Shown one piece after another: positions 21,243 to 33,186 of a DNA stretch of 64,000 bases. The DNA is from Welwitschia mirabilis. Lineage: Eukaryota; Gnetophyta; Gnetopsida; Welwitschiales. How positions within the stretch are numbered: position 1 is the stretch's first letter; each line of letters opens with the position of its first letter. The stretch covers positions 230,478,277 to 230,542,276 of the forward strand of contig JBOZIK010000001.1 of assembly GCA_051453625.1 (NCBI GenBank), given 5' to 3'. Under the pieces are notes generated by a model. The model had not been told where the DNA came from, searched no databases, and saw nothing but the letters and a program-made list of their open reading frames with translations. Both the position numbers and the translations under genes were made by a program.

Positions 21243-23400
21243 TAAGCTCATACTTAGCCTTGTCATTCCCTGACAAAGTGAGTAATCAACTATATTATAA
21301 ACCAATTTGACTAAAGTAATCATCAACTAGAAAAAATAGAATTTGAGTTTAATCTTATCATGCAGGAAGAGATAACAAAAATTCATTAACTGGTATAATT
21401 ACTGTTGTAGTCATAAGCCCCCTACTTAAAAACATTACAATAGGGAAAATAAATGTCATACACATAAACAAATCATAGAATTTAATAATGATAGTTCAAA
21501 AAATGATAATGTATATACATAAATTGAGAAAGTAATGCTAAAACTGATGTGTAAAGCAATCTTAAAGAATAATACATGAAAAGTTCATTAATGTTTTCTA
21601 CAAGGGTAAGATAAAAAAGTAATCATAGCATTATTTTCCTTTAGATGATCTAAAACATAGACGTTGGAAAATTAATGAGTATGCTATTATGCTCTTGCTA
21701 AATAAATTCCATGAAATGTATTCAAGTAACATGAAATCATATCCAAACAACTCATTTATAAATATATATCATGTGAGCTCAAAGTAATCCTTTAAAATTT
21801 AAATATGATGTTATAGAAGAAAGCTCAGAGAGGTATCTTGCTCTTTCAAAAGAAAAGAAAGACATCTTGAATTACATAAAGTAAAAAAATGATAACTATC
21901 ATCCTGTCTGTCACGAAGATGACAGATGTAAGACGAAATTATTCAAATCAAATTTTTATATAGACCATAAAAAATCAGAAAAAGTCTAATAACAAGAAAG
22001 TTTTGGAAAGCAATAAAAAAGTAAAAAGATAGTAAAAATTGATAAAATATCTAAACAAAACATTACCATGATGAAATAGGCTTATGAGATATAAGAATGC
22101 ATTAAGTAGAAAAAAGGCAAGCCTCAAAATTATTTCACAAATATATCTCAACTCTATGAGGATTTAAGATCAAAAAGTAGATGTATGAAAAACCAAAAGC
22201 CAAATAGAAAAACATCAGCTTAAAACAAAAGAAACATAGCAATCAAAGTGAAAGAAATGTATCAATTAAAAGTGCTAAAAAGAAAAACAACAAAGAAAAC
22301 CTATAAGTGCAAATAAAAATACAACTAGAGAATTACCAAATGATTAGGTCCTAATTATAATGTGGAAAAAGATACTGTAATGACTTTGAAAATTACAAAC
22401 AAAACAACTAAGAAAAAACATAATGAAAACGGACAACTAGAAACATGAAGAAGATTGCTTATCTACCCAAAATTCCACCCTAGTAAATTCTCTTATTAGA
22501 AATCATAAAGTTACTTGATAATGATGTATGACATAATGTGAAAATTCATAAATTTCCACTTGAATAAGTGATGATTATGATGATGTCAAGTATGTCTTGT
22601 ATTATCAAATAATAAATGATAGAATAAAAAGTTGTTAAAATAGGAACTTATAAGCTATCATCTCAAAATGATACTAAAATCCAAAAAACTAAAGTGATAA
22701 TATGGAAGTACTATAAATAAGTAAAGAAAATGAGTCTAAAAAAGAAGCAATGCCTCTGATGATACCAGGAACATCACTAATCTCGTAGCCTCTACGTACA
22801 TTTTTATCTTACTATAATGAGGAGAGTGCAACCACTTTTAGAGTAGTAAGAACATATGTAGCATGGCCAACTAACCCGCCAATGGAGTTCCTACAGCTAC
22901 CTTATCACACTGTAAAAGGCCATTCTTAGAAATATTTACTCTAGTGCACTTGCGATAGGACATCATGATGGTTATTTTTTAAGACATAAAATGAAAAGCA
23001 TGGACTTTATTTCTTTTATTGCTTTCTTTTCTTTTCTTTTCTATTATTTTCTTTCTTTTTGTTTTTTCTTTTCTTTTTTTCTCTTTCTTTCTTTCTTTTC
23101 TTTTTTTTTTAAATAAATCCACATGATCAAATACTCATTAAGATAAAAGTGAAGTGATGATATGAATAATAAGGAAGAACATGCTAAAATAACTAATTAC
23201 TCTCACCATTAAAAGAGAACAAAAGGACAAATACATCTTCCATCAAAATGAAGTTCATAGGCATATGAATATCTAAAGATTGGATGAAGCGAATCTCATC
23301 ATTTAAAATACCCATGTAAAATATTTACTAATCATGATAAATTCATAAAGTAAGACATTAGTCAAGTGAAAGATGTTTAAGTGATAGCATGATGTTGACT
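21243..23400 (-). other. 3' untranslated region of element A
   Basis: Starts with a degenerate polypurine tract (21,243-21,255). It matches 27,474-29,580 of element B over its length; the shared landmark is 'tgcctctgatgatac..ggaacatcac' (22,750 and 28,909). A pyrimidine-rich tract (23,010-23,112) corresponds to 29,160-29,224. A hairpin unit is at 21,898-21,930. No coding signal. Confidence 0.65.
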
Positions 23401-23407
23401 AAAAGAA

Positions 23408-23640
23408 TCATCTAAGGAATAATTTAGATAATGGTAGAAGGAAAATTCCAACACAAGTGGTTCTATCATGTTCAAGATTAACTAATAGATATTTCAATGA
23501 TTTTTTTAACCTTCTATCTATAAACTTCTGAATTTCCCAAGTGTTTAGTTTGAAAGTTTCAATGGAGCCATTTAAAGATGTATTTTTTCTAAAAGATAAG
23601 GACCTAATTATTGATAAGTTCAATTAGTTGTGTAAAAAGT
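23408..23640 (-). pseudogene. Integrase C-terminal tail kept in element A
   Basis: The minus strand reads NGSIETFKLNTWEIQKFIDRRLKK, matching element B NGSIEISNLNT..IQKVNG.RLKVYE (29,650-29,720) and the family block 'GTVEI....G..FKVNGQRLK'. It shows that element A derives from a pol-bearing relative by internal loss rather than from scratch. Confidence 0.7.
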
Positions 23641-23644
23641 ATAC

Positions 23645-25415
23645 TTCAGTATTATATTTTTTTGGAAAAATAAGGGCCAAACCAAAAAGAAACCAATTGA
23701 TAAAATATAAAGGTATGCAATCATTTTGGAGTAAAATCAATTAGAGATAAAGCAAGTAAAATGATAAAACTTTAATAGCATAATTTTAAAAATCGAAATA
23801 ATAGAGAAAGAAGTGATAAATTTCATTGACAAATAATCTCTTATGAAAACAATGTAAATCATGAGTATCATTAGATGATTCAATCAAGGTACTACTCAAA
23901 GACTTGAGCCAAGTATTTTTCAAGGGCTTTTAAGAATGTTGAATAAGATTGAGAACCTGCTTAAGATTTAACTCTAAGCATGGGTTATCATAAAAAATAT
24001 AAGGCTTATCCCAATTCAAAGTTCCAAGATATTCTAATTCAAACTTTTAAAAAGAATAATCATTAAAAGCACAAGATAAAGTGAACTTGGTAGAAGAAAG
24101 AATGTTAATTTGAGAATTACATGATTGTTTAAAAGAAATATATTTTTAAAAGAAATAGATTGAGATATAAGAGAAATAGACTCTTTAAAATGATGGGTTT
24201 TATGAAAATCAAGGAAAGAAACATGACCTTGAGAATTATATGAAGGTGTAATTGGAAGAGATGGAGAAAGGTTATCATTATTAAGGTCATAAGATAATGT
24301 AAAGGTGAAAGTAAAAGTGAAAGAAATGACGTGATTTGAAATTGTACATGAAGGCATATGTGGAAAGGATGTATAAGTATGAGTATAAAGAACAAATCTA
24401 TCCTTTACGAAATTTGAATGAATTTATAGGGGTTCTTCATTGTATTTAATTTCTTCACTATTGTCTTTATCATTATTTTTTTGGATTGTTGCTTCACTTT
24501 TCTCATTATTGTTGGTGACTATATTTCCCTTCTTATGTTTAATATTGATTTCATTTTCTAAGTTATTAGATTCATTGAAAAGATTATTAAGAGAAATAAG
24601 AGCATCATCTTCATCATTGACTAGAAAGTTTTTAGTCTTCTCATGACTGGATTTCTCATCTTGATTATGTAATAGTAAATGGATGACATGGACATAATCT
24701 AGTATCTCAATATCATGATCTACTGAATGGCCATCCTCCTCCCATCTATTGAAATATTGAGTTGTGTTATTATTATTTTCTCTTTACTCATCTTCAAATG
24801 AGTAGGATGTTGAAGTTTGATCCACAATTTTATCTTCAATTTGAAAGCAAGAATAATCATCATTTGTGTCTAATTTTGCCTCATTTTTATCAATGTAGGA
24901 TGAAGTAGGATAGTATTTAGAATGTTGTATTGTAAAATAACCTTAATTTTGCAATACGTTTTGTTGTAAGATTTTAACTAATTTTTCTAGGTTATTATTG
25001 GTGTTTTCTTGGTTCTTTGTTATTACATCAAACTTGTCTTTTAATGGATCATTTTCTTCCTCAGAGTAGGTCATGGGAGATGGTTTTTATTCATAGTGAT
25101 GTAGGGGATATGGTTGGGATTAATAAAAGGGATTATAGAAATTTTGTCTAGATGAGGTGAAATTCCTATAATGTGGATAATATTCATCATCATGTCTATA
25201 TAAGGTTTGAAAAAAAAGAGGGAAAAGAATAAGAAGGTTGAAAAGATAAAGGGGTCCAATTCCTATTCTCATCATTATTTTGTAATGGTCTTCCTCTTTC
25301 AGCAAAAATTTCTTAAAGTGTTTTCTTACTATTGTCCTCGACATTTTGCAAGTTTTTTCTCCTTTCAGAAAGAAGTTTCGCAATAGTCCTTCTATTACTA
25401 TTCATTGTAGCAAGT
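23645..25415 (-). pseudogene. Element A ORF: gag-derived, acidic Asn-rich protein replacing gag-pol
   Basis: An ATG at 25,415 starts MNSNRRTIAKLLSERRKNL. With one frameshift near 25,200 and a handful of TAA/TAG codons a frame runs for about 460 codons to 24,034 and possibly to 23,645. Region 25,060-24,960 reads ENDPLKDKF and ENTNNNLEKLVKILQQNVLQ, matching gag of element B (NDPLRESI and TNRNIQSLVNILQQTILTN), so it is a gag relative. Downstream it is very acidic and Asn/Ser-rich (DEKSSHEKTKN, NNNEKSEATIQKNNDKDN), unlike gag-pol. No protease, RT or RNase H is present, so the element would depend on proteins in trans. Function unknown. Confidence 0.55.
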
Positions 25416-26217
25416 GAGAAGAATGGAATAAGAGAATTTTAATTTAAGATGGTATGAAAGATAAGTATATAATGAAGATCAAGTTACCCTCTCATGGATG
25501 TTTCATCGTTTTGTCGAAATTATTGGTCTTTAACACTCAAAAGATGTGTAATGGCTATCTATTTTAACTATCATGAAAATAACTAATTAAATAACTATAG
25601 AAAGAAAGAAAAATCTGATTTTACAATAGGAGGAAAAAAAAATTCTTGGAACTTATGTACTTGTGATGCACATACCTAGATTTTGCTTGAAGTCAAATGA
25701 TCTTGCTCTAATACTTTATTCAATTAAGTTCTACTCCTTTTGATAATTTGTCTCTATACTAAAATTTACCATATTCCTACATGTTTAGATAGCCAACAAA
25801 AACTAAAATAAAAAATACTATTGTCCACCTAGTCATGGAGATGACAAGAAGAATGATAATCATAATGAAAAAAAATAAACACAGAAAAATATTGCAAAAA
25901 ATGAAAAACCAGACTGTCATCTAGCTATTGTGGGAATGACAAATAAGATAATAGTAACTTTTATTACTGAGCTAAAAATAAAAGAAAAAATTATGAAAAC
26001 AAAAAATAATTCAAAAATTTTAAAACTATCATATCCAATGTCATCAGGACAATAGACAGAATGATAAGGTCTCTAAACATTATGGAAAATAAAACTTACT
26101 AAAATAAACATCTTCTATGTTATACTAAAAACACAATACTAATTCAAATAAATAACCTGAATAAAAGGTTAAAGACACTTATCTAGTTAGTGATAATTCT
26201 TCAACTCCTTGTGGCCT
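25416..26217 (-). other. Leader of element A with hairpin repeats
   Basis: About 800 bp between the primer site and the ORF. Three spaced units of the type 'gtcatctagctattgtgggaatgac' occur at 25,824-25,862, 25,914-25,945 and 26,028-26,065. The same arrangement is in the leader of element B (36,917-37,240). Confidence 0.6.
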
Positions 26218-26235
26218 TCCTTGACAATAGTGCCA
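26218..26235 (-). promoter_or_regulatory. Primer-binding site, Asp-tRNA type (element A)
   Basis: The minus strand reads TGGCACTATTGTCAAGGA three bases inside LTR3. Athila-type elements use TGGCGCCGTTGCCGGGGA; the six differences are all C-to-T or G-to-A, as expected from methylation decay. Confidence 0.75.
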
Positions 26236-26238
26236 AAA

Positions 26239-27473
26239 TGTTGTGGTGTGAATTTATGCAATCCTAAAGTCCTTTAGGTAAATCTATAAATCAAATAACT
26301 TGCAGAAAATCACATGCTAGTATAGATAAGAGTTCACCTAAATGTCATAATCCTAACAAACGCACTAGACTTAGAGTTAAAAAATTGATTTCTAAAGGTA
26401 TTTTTAGTTTTTTTTCTTTTGATAATTAAAAATACATAATAAAGTAAATTCAATGCAAGATGAATGAAGATGAAATGTTAGTGGAAATGAATGAACTCTC
26501 TTGATTCCTAATCCTTCTATCATAAGGACTAGCTTCTCTATAATTTAGATCAATTTAAGAAGAGCATTCACTAGTTCTTAACCAACATAAACTATGAGAT
26601 ATATTAAGTATAATAAAGAATGTAATATAAAAATGGAATAAAATAGAAATACAAATCTAATACTAACCAAGGTCAACCTTAATAAAGGTTGCTCTTATAA
26701 TCTAAATAAATCACAAAACTGTCACTTAACTATGACCAACTTAAACTATAAGGGCATTTACAGAGTTAAAATGAAAAAAGAAATTGTATTAATTCAAAGA
26801 ACTTTACATTTACTTATAATAGAATAACAACACCTCAATGGAAGAGACTCATCCTAACACTAAGAAAACTCCTTTCTGTATCTTTGGATGTATCTCTTGT
26901 CATTCAATCCTCTATCACAAGTATATTAGGTATAAAAGATGAAAATAGAAATGAAGGAGGGGAAGGGAATTTATAGTTTTGTATTGAGATTCTAGAAACA
27001 AAACCCTAGAAGTCAGAAAATAAATCCTAATAGCCAATATGGGTTGCTTGAACACATTACAAAGATATTTTGTTTCAAATATACAAAAATAGTTGTTGTC
27101 TCGACTATCGTTGGGATAACATGGGGGACATTACTCTACATTGAATATCTTCATGACTCACTATTAGCTTTACATCTTCTATCCATGTCAACAGTGTCAT
27201 CCTCCTGCATGTCATGAAGACGACATAAGGGACAAGAGTCTTCTATATCTCCAATCTCAAAGGTAAATTAGTCTATTACATTATGAAGTATTCTTTCAAT
27301 TATGTAGTTTTAAAATAAGCCTGAGAATCCATCAAATATGCTATAAATCACATGTTTTACTAATCATCTTATCAAATCTTCATAGTCATTAGTATTACAT
27401 CCAAAACTATGTAAATGTCATGCAAAATCACTCACAATACACTATCAAATTCCTATAAATTGGCATTGTAACA
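26239..27473 (-). repeat. LTR3 (Athila/Tat-type), complete and shared by elements A and B
   Basis: 1,235 bp from TGTTGTGGTGTGAA to ...GGCATTGTAACA. It is followed by the polypurine tract of B (27,474-27,486, AAGTAGGAGGCTA on the minus strand) and preceded by the primer site of A, so it acts as 3' LTR of B and 5' LTR of A. TATA box at 26,967-26,977. It has two 104-bp hairpin units (27,090-27,240) against three in LTR1. Confidence 0.85.
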
Positions 27474-29580
27474 TAGCCTCCTACTTATCCTTGTCAGTCC
27501 TTGATAAAGTAAGTGATCAACTAGATTGTGAGCTAATTTGACTAAGATAAAATAGTGCTTAAAAGATGTAAATTAAGTTTTATTAAATCATTATAAGAAA
27601 ATGATATCATAAATAGGTAACTGATACAAGTGCTAAAAAAATTTTCTAATCCCCCTACTTAAGCATGTTACTAAAGAATAAATGAATGCTATACACATAT
27701 AGAAATCATAAAAATGTAATTTTGATGTCTTATGAAATGCAAATGTGTATGCATATTTCAGAAATACTATTGTGATAGGATTAAGTAGTGCTATCTTCCA
27801 AAAAATGATGTCTTTAAATTCATTAGTGTCATCAAAAAGAAAAAGGACAAGAGTAGATATAGCACTTTTTAGATGATGTGAAACATGCTATGAAAAAACT
27901 TGTGAGTGTGCTGCTAGATTCTACAAGATAAAGTTCATGAATTCTCCATAAACTTATTCAAATAACATGAAAAAATAATTAAAACAACTAATCATAAATT
28001 TAGATTGTGAAAGCTCAGAAATTAAAAAGTATGTGTTAATAAGTATAAAATAATGCCTAGAAAGGTGTCCTATCCCCCCAATAGGAGAAGCAAGATGTCT
28101 GAAATTACACCAAGAATATAGAAGGAGTGTCATTCCCTCTATTATTGGAACAATAGGTGTGGAACAATAGTCATCAAATCAGCTATTTGGAGAAGAAGAA
28201 GAAACTAAAAAAATCTAGAAAACTAGAAAATATAGAAAAATAACAAAAAGAAAATAGAAAATAGGAAAAAAGGAAATAAACAGCCTAAAGAGCAACCTCA
28301 TGAAGGAGATGGAAAAGGTCATAGTAGGAGAAAATGCACTAAGTGGAAAGAAACAAAGCTCAAAGATTCCTCAAATGTGCTCGAACTCATGAAAAAAAAA
28401 AGAACTGGATCTTATTAAATCATGGAAACCTATTACAAAAAAAAAAATAATCCTATAGAAATATTTTGGATATATATCAATAAGGAACTAAAAAATGATT
28501 AGATCCATAATATGATGCTGAAAAAATATCAAAAATGACTTTGAAAAATCCAACAAAATAACTAAAGAAAAACAAAAAATAAAATGGATAATTAGGAACA
28601 TGAAGAAGATTGCTTTCTCATCCTAAATGCTAACTTAATAAATTCCCTTAGCAATAATGATAAAATCACCTGATAATGATGCATGACATAATGTAAAAAT
28701 TCATAAAGTTTCACTTAAATAGGCAATGATTATAATGATGTCTAGTATGATAATGTTATTGAATAATAAATGATAAAATAAAAAGCTATTTTAAAACCAT
28801 ATCTTACAACCTACCATATTAAAACAATTATTAGAATCCAAAAAGTAAAGTGATCATGTGGAAGTACTAGAAATAAATAAAGAAAATTAAGTCTAGAAAA
28901 CAAGCAATGCCTCTGATGATACTAGGGACACCACTGATCTCATAACCTAGAAATTCAATTTATTTTTCTATGATTAGGGGAGTACAACTAATATCAAAGG
29001 AATAAGAATCCATACAACATGGCCAACTAACCCCTCAGTGAATTTTTCACAGCTACCATATNNNNNNNNNNAAGGCCTCTCTTAGGAATATTTACCTTGA
29101 TGTGCTTGCAATAGGACATCATGATTATCATTTTTGGAGATACAACATGAAAGAACATGGTTTTTATTGCTTTTTCTTTATTTTTTCCTTTTTAATTTTT
29201 AATTTTCTTTTAAATTTTTTTTTGAGAATCATTCCACATGATCAAGTACTTATAAGGATAAAAGTGAAGGAATGAGATGAGTGAGAAAGTAAGAACTTGC
29301 AAAAATAACTAATTTACTCACATCATTAAAACAGAACAAAAAGAACCAAGGAATCTTCCTTATGAAATGAACTTCATAGACATATGAATGTCTAAAAATT
29401 AGATGAAGCCAATATTATCATTGAAAATGCCCAAGTAAAATATTACTAATCATGGAATCTTTCTAAGTAAATAGATATGTCAAGTTAAAGATATTTAAGT
29501 GATAACATGATGTTTATCTAAGGAATGAGTTAAAAAAGAATTTACATAATGGCAAAAGGAAAGTCCTCCTCATGAAGAGG
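27474..29580 (-). other. 3' untranslated region of element B
   Basis: Begins with the polypurine tract (27,474-27,486). Non-coding, homologous to 21,243-23,400. A hairpin unit is at 28,127-28,170, and a 10-N run is at 29,062-29,071. No open frame is supported. Confidence 0.65.
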
Positions 29581-29589
29581 GGATTCCCA

Positions 29590-30720
29590 AATAAGTGCTT
29601 TTATCATGTTTGAGGTTTTATCAGGATATGACTCATAAACTTTTAACCTTTATCCATTAACTTTTTGGATTTATCTAGTGTTTAGATTAGAGATTTCAAT
29701 TGATCCATTTGAGTGTATGTTTTCTATAAGATAAGTAACTAACTATTTAAAAGTTAACTTGTTCTACAAAAGGTGTACTCAGGTTTTATATAAAAGGTCA
29801 AGTTAACCAGGTCCAAACTATTTATGAATAATCTTTTTATCATGTATAAGCTTAACTTGAGTCTTATGAATGAGTTTATGATATAAGTCATGAGTACATT
29901 TTTCATCTAAATGATTGATTTGAGCTAGTCACATTTAAATATTTTTATTTAAGTTGACAAGGTTAAGTTAATAAGTGGATCAATAAAAATCATAGCAAAA
30001 TCAATAAGTAACATACGCACTTTTCCGTACATAAGTTCATAAGGTGAGAAACCTAAAGAGTTATGCCAAGTAGTATGGTAAGCCTAAAGAACATCATTAA
30101 GTTTAGAGGATTAAGTCTTCTTATTGACAAAGATCAATTTTTGAAGCATTTTCTTAATATTTATATTTGCATTTTCATCTTGGCTATTAGTTTGAGGATG
30201 ATAAGCACAAGCAATTCTATGATTAACACCAATGGATAGAAGAAGTTTTCAAAAGAGGTGATTAATGAAGTGTGTTCCTTGATCACTAATGATAATTCGT
30301 AGAAAACCAAATCATTGAAAAATATGAGTTCAAATAAAGTTGCAAATGGTTTGGACATCATTTTTTGTGGTAGGAGCAGCTTCAACCCATTTAGTAACAT
30401 AATCCATAGCTACTAGGATATAATTTTTCTCATTGGAAGGTGATGTCCTTGGGCCTATAAATTCAATTCACTAATAATAAAGAGGTTCATATTCAAGTAT
30501 GGGTTTGAGGGGAATATCATGAGAATGAGTTAGAGTACCATAGCATTGATAAGTATCACACTTTCGAGAAAAGTCAAATGAATCCTTGAAAAGAGTAGGC
30601 CAATAAAAACTAGAGTGAAGAATTTTTATGGCATTTTTTTCATCACTAAAGTGTTTCCCACAAAATTCACCATGATAAAGTTTTAAGATTTATAATGTTT
30701 CCCATTTAGGCATACATTTA
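29590..30720 (-). pseudogene. Athila/Tat-type integrase remnant (element B)
   Basis: Minus-strand blocks in order: HSSFYWPTLFKDSFDFSRKCD (zinc-binding region), AMDYVTKWVEAAPTTKNDVQ (core with one catalytic Asp), IIISDQGTHFINHLF (second Asp), AYHPQTNSQDENANINIKKM (Glu region; usually NGQAE), NSLGFSPYELMYGK, then the C-terminal NGSIEISNLNT and RLKVYES. All match Athila/Tat integrases. Frames are broken by several stops; the 79-residue open frame at 30,400-30,161 is in a neighbouring phase. Confidence 0.9.
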
Positions 30721-30959
30721 TGCATAATTTAATCTTTACAACATCTATAAAGATGAGTTTCAATCCATTCATAGTCATTGATCCTATAGAGAAAAGTTTT
30801 ATGTTGATTATGATTCTAGTGCTAAGGAGTTTCATTGTCATTAGGTAATTCACGATGTCAGCATACCAAGGTGCAGGATGATAAGATGAGATAGCATACA
30901 ATTGTTTAATTGCAAAGAGTTACTCATCAGAAAAGGAGTCATTAATGGGAGTTTTATCA

Positions 30960-31340
30960 TTAGAGAAAGAAAATCGAGAAAGATGATCAACAATGCTATT
31001 GTGTTTTCCAGCCTTATCAATAATGGTAAGATTAAATTACTGCATTAAAAGAATCCACCTAATAAGTTTGGAACTCAATTCTTTTTTAGTCATAAGATAG
31101 CGGATCACTGCATGGTCTATGTAAACATTGAAGTGAAAACCAAGAAGATAATATCGAAGATGGTCTAAGCAAAATATAATAGCAAGCATTTCTCTCTCAG
31201 TGGTAGTGTAGTTGGATTGGATACTTGACAAACTTTTTCTAATATAAGATATGACTTTAAAATCATTCTCATATTTTTAGCAAAGAACCCCTCCTACAAT
31301 AATGTTTCTTGCATCACATATAAGTTCAAAGTCTTTATTT
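30960..31340 (-). pseudogene. Athila/Tat-type RNase H remnant (element B)
   Basis: A 64-residue open frame (31,231-31,037) reads QSNYTTTEREMLAIIFCLDH, YIDHAVIRYLMTKKE and LIRWILLMQ, matching 'NYTTTEKELLAVVFA..KFR..L', 'YTDHAALKYL..KKD' and 'RLIRWVLLLQ'. One catalytic Glu and the DH motif are present. Confidence 0.9.
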
Positions 31341-31599
31341 CAATTAGAACCCATGACAATAGGTTCAAAAGAAATGTTTTTCTTAAGAGTTTCAAAGCAA
31401 TTTGGTAGGAATCAGTGCACTCAAATTTAAAATCTTTTTCAAGTAATGAGTGAAGAGATTTACAAGTTTTAGCATAGTCATGAATGAATCATTGATGAAA
31501 TCTAGCATATTCAAGGTAATATCTGACTTGTTTGACATTAGTTAGAGGGCTAAGGTTCTTAATGATATTCATTTTTTAGGGGTCCATCATAATCCCTTC

Positions 31600-32135
31600 C
31601 TTTAAAATGTGATAACCTAAAACAATTCCATGTTGGACAAGGAGAATTTTTTTTTTTTAAAACTCAAGTGTAAACCATTTTTAATACATCGATCTAGGAC
31701 TTTTTCTTATCTCACTATATTTTTCTTATAAGTATCACAAAGATGGAGAAGTCATCCATAAAAATTTCAATAGAGTCTTAAATTCCCATCATGACTTTTT
31801 GAAAAGTTCCAGGGGCATTGCAAAGTCCAAAAGGCATTCATTTAAAAGTAAAGATACTAAAGGGAGATATGAAAGTAGTTTTAGCTTGGTCTTGACTTAC
31901 TATGCAAGTTTAATTATATTCACTGTATCCATCAAGAAAATAATAGTAGGCATGACCTTGGATTTCATCAAGAACTTGATTAAGAAAGGATAAAAGATAA
32001 TGATCTTTTTAGTAACCTCATTGAGTTTTCTAAAGTTAATGCACATTTTTCATTTCCCTTTTTTCATTATAAATACTATTAAAGGACTAACCCACTCACT
32101 ATCAGCTATGGCATATATAATTATAGCATCCATAA
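31600..32135 (-). pseudogene. Athila/Tat-type reverse transcriptase remnant (element B)
   Basis: The minus strand reads IIIYAIADSEWVSPLIVF (motif 'GIIYPISDS.WVSPV'), MCINFRKLNEVTKK (motif 'VCIDYRKLN.AT.KD'), YYYFLDGYS (catalytic motif 'FLDGYSGYNQI'), MPFGLCNAPGTFQKVM, and FMDDFSIF (the FMDDFSVF catalytic box near 31,755). Catalytic Asp residues survive in both boxes. An RT-RNase H connection follows in shifted frames. Confidence 0.9.
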
Positions 32136-32430
32136 ATTTAAAGATTTCATCTTTGATGATTTATTTAAGGGTCAGATTTAGTCTTCTTTGGGGGTTATCT
32201 AATAGGTTGGCATTATCTTCAAAATAGACTTTATGTTGGACTATGGAAAGAGAAATGGAATCTAAGTCTTTTTGTTTCCAAGAAAAGGATTTTCCTTTTG
32301 AGTTTAACAGTGAGGTCAAATTGGAGTAAGAAGGTCACTGATTATCAAGCATTTCATCTGATTTCTTGAAAGAAAAATGTATTTTAGATCTTTGGTAATT
32401 TTCTAAACTCTTAAGTGATATCCTGGGCTA

Positions 32431-32742
32431 TCATCTATATGTTGTGGGGATGATAGATATTAGACGACACTCTTCAAAAAGTTTTTCTATTGAGTGAAGA
32501 TGTTGAACTTTTTCCCATTCTTTGTGTTCATCATCCTTAAACTCAAGACAGTTTGTTTTAGTGGGGTCATCAAACAAAGTTAGTTCATGTAGCATGATTA
32601 ATCTCTCTTCTATTTTTTGATGTTGTAAAAATAAGGTTGGTTTCAATTCATATTCAATGTTAAAATTAGTTCTTTTATTTTTCTTAGTAGCATTAAAGAC
32701 TCTAATGGTAATTTCTTTATTGTGAAAATGGTATCTCATCAT
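32431..32742 (-). pseudogene. Protease-RT linker of element B
   Basis: A 103-codon open frame directly downstream of the protease, in the position where Athila/Tat pol carries a poorly conserved acidic linker. Readable as EIEYELKPTLF..., with KDDEHKEWEKVQ. No catalytic motif. Confidence 0.55.
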
Positions 32743-32748
32743 GCCAGA

Positions 32749-33108
32749 TCATGTGTCAATGATATAATGGGAAATTGCACAAAAGTATTTTCCTAAGAGT
32801 AGTGGATATCCTCTATTATGTTCTATCTCAATTATGATTATATTAATATAATAAAAAACTTTATCAATTTGAATAACTAGGTCTTTGATAATCCCTAATG
32901 GTCTCTTGATTAAGGTATCAGCTAATTCCAAGATGATAGGTGTAGGTTCAACTCTGCTTTCTAATGCAAGTATTTTATATATGTGAAGAGGAATGATGTT
33001 TACACTTTCTTCTATGTTAATCAAATATTTCCAAATTCTTTTATTTTCTTTTAAGGTAACACTTACAATTGCAGCCCTGGGGCCTTTGAATTTAGGACAT
33101 TTTTTCAT
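32749..33108 (-). pseudogene. Athila/Tat-type aspartic protease remnant (element B)
   Basis: A 119-codon frame: KFKGPRAAIVSVTL, INIEESVNIIPLHIYKIL, TPIILELADTLIKRPLGIIK, YPLLLGKYFCAI. It matches 'KL.DPGSF.IPC.IG....ALCDLGASVNLMP.S..K.LGL', 'LQLADRS...P.G..EDVLV' and 'PIILGRPFLAT'. The catalytic DLGAS stretch has become NIEES, so activity is lost. An exact partial copy (INIEASVNIIPLHKCKI) lies at 34,860-34,807 beside a gap. Confidence 0.9.
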
Positions 33109-33186
33109 AGCTAAGTTGGAAAGAGATTAGGCAAGAAAAACTTTTCTAGGAATGATGTGTTTTTTCTTCCTTCTTACTAAATCTTT

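Noticed and set aside
24034-24357. FTFTFTFT-containing minus-strand frame as a separate small protein
   Set aside because: It is the downstream continuation, in a shifted phase, of the element A ORF.
25700-25720. Met-tRNA type primer site (AAGTATTAGAGCAAG, minus strand) in element A leader
   Set aside because: No LTR end adjoins it, and a better Asp-tRNA type site lies exactly at the LTR3 boundary (26,218-26,235).
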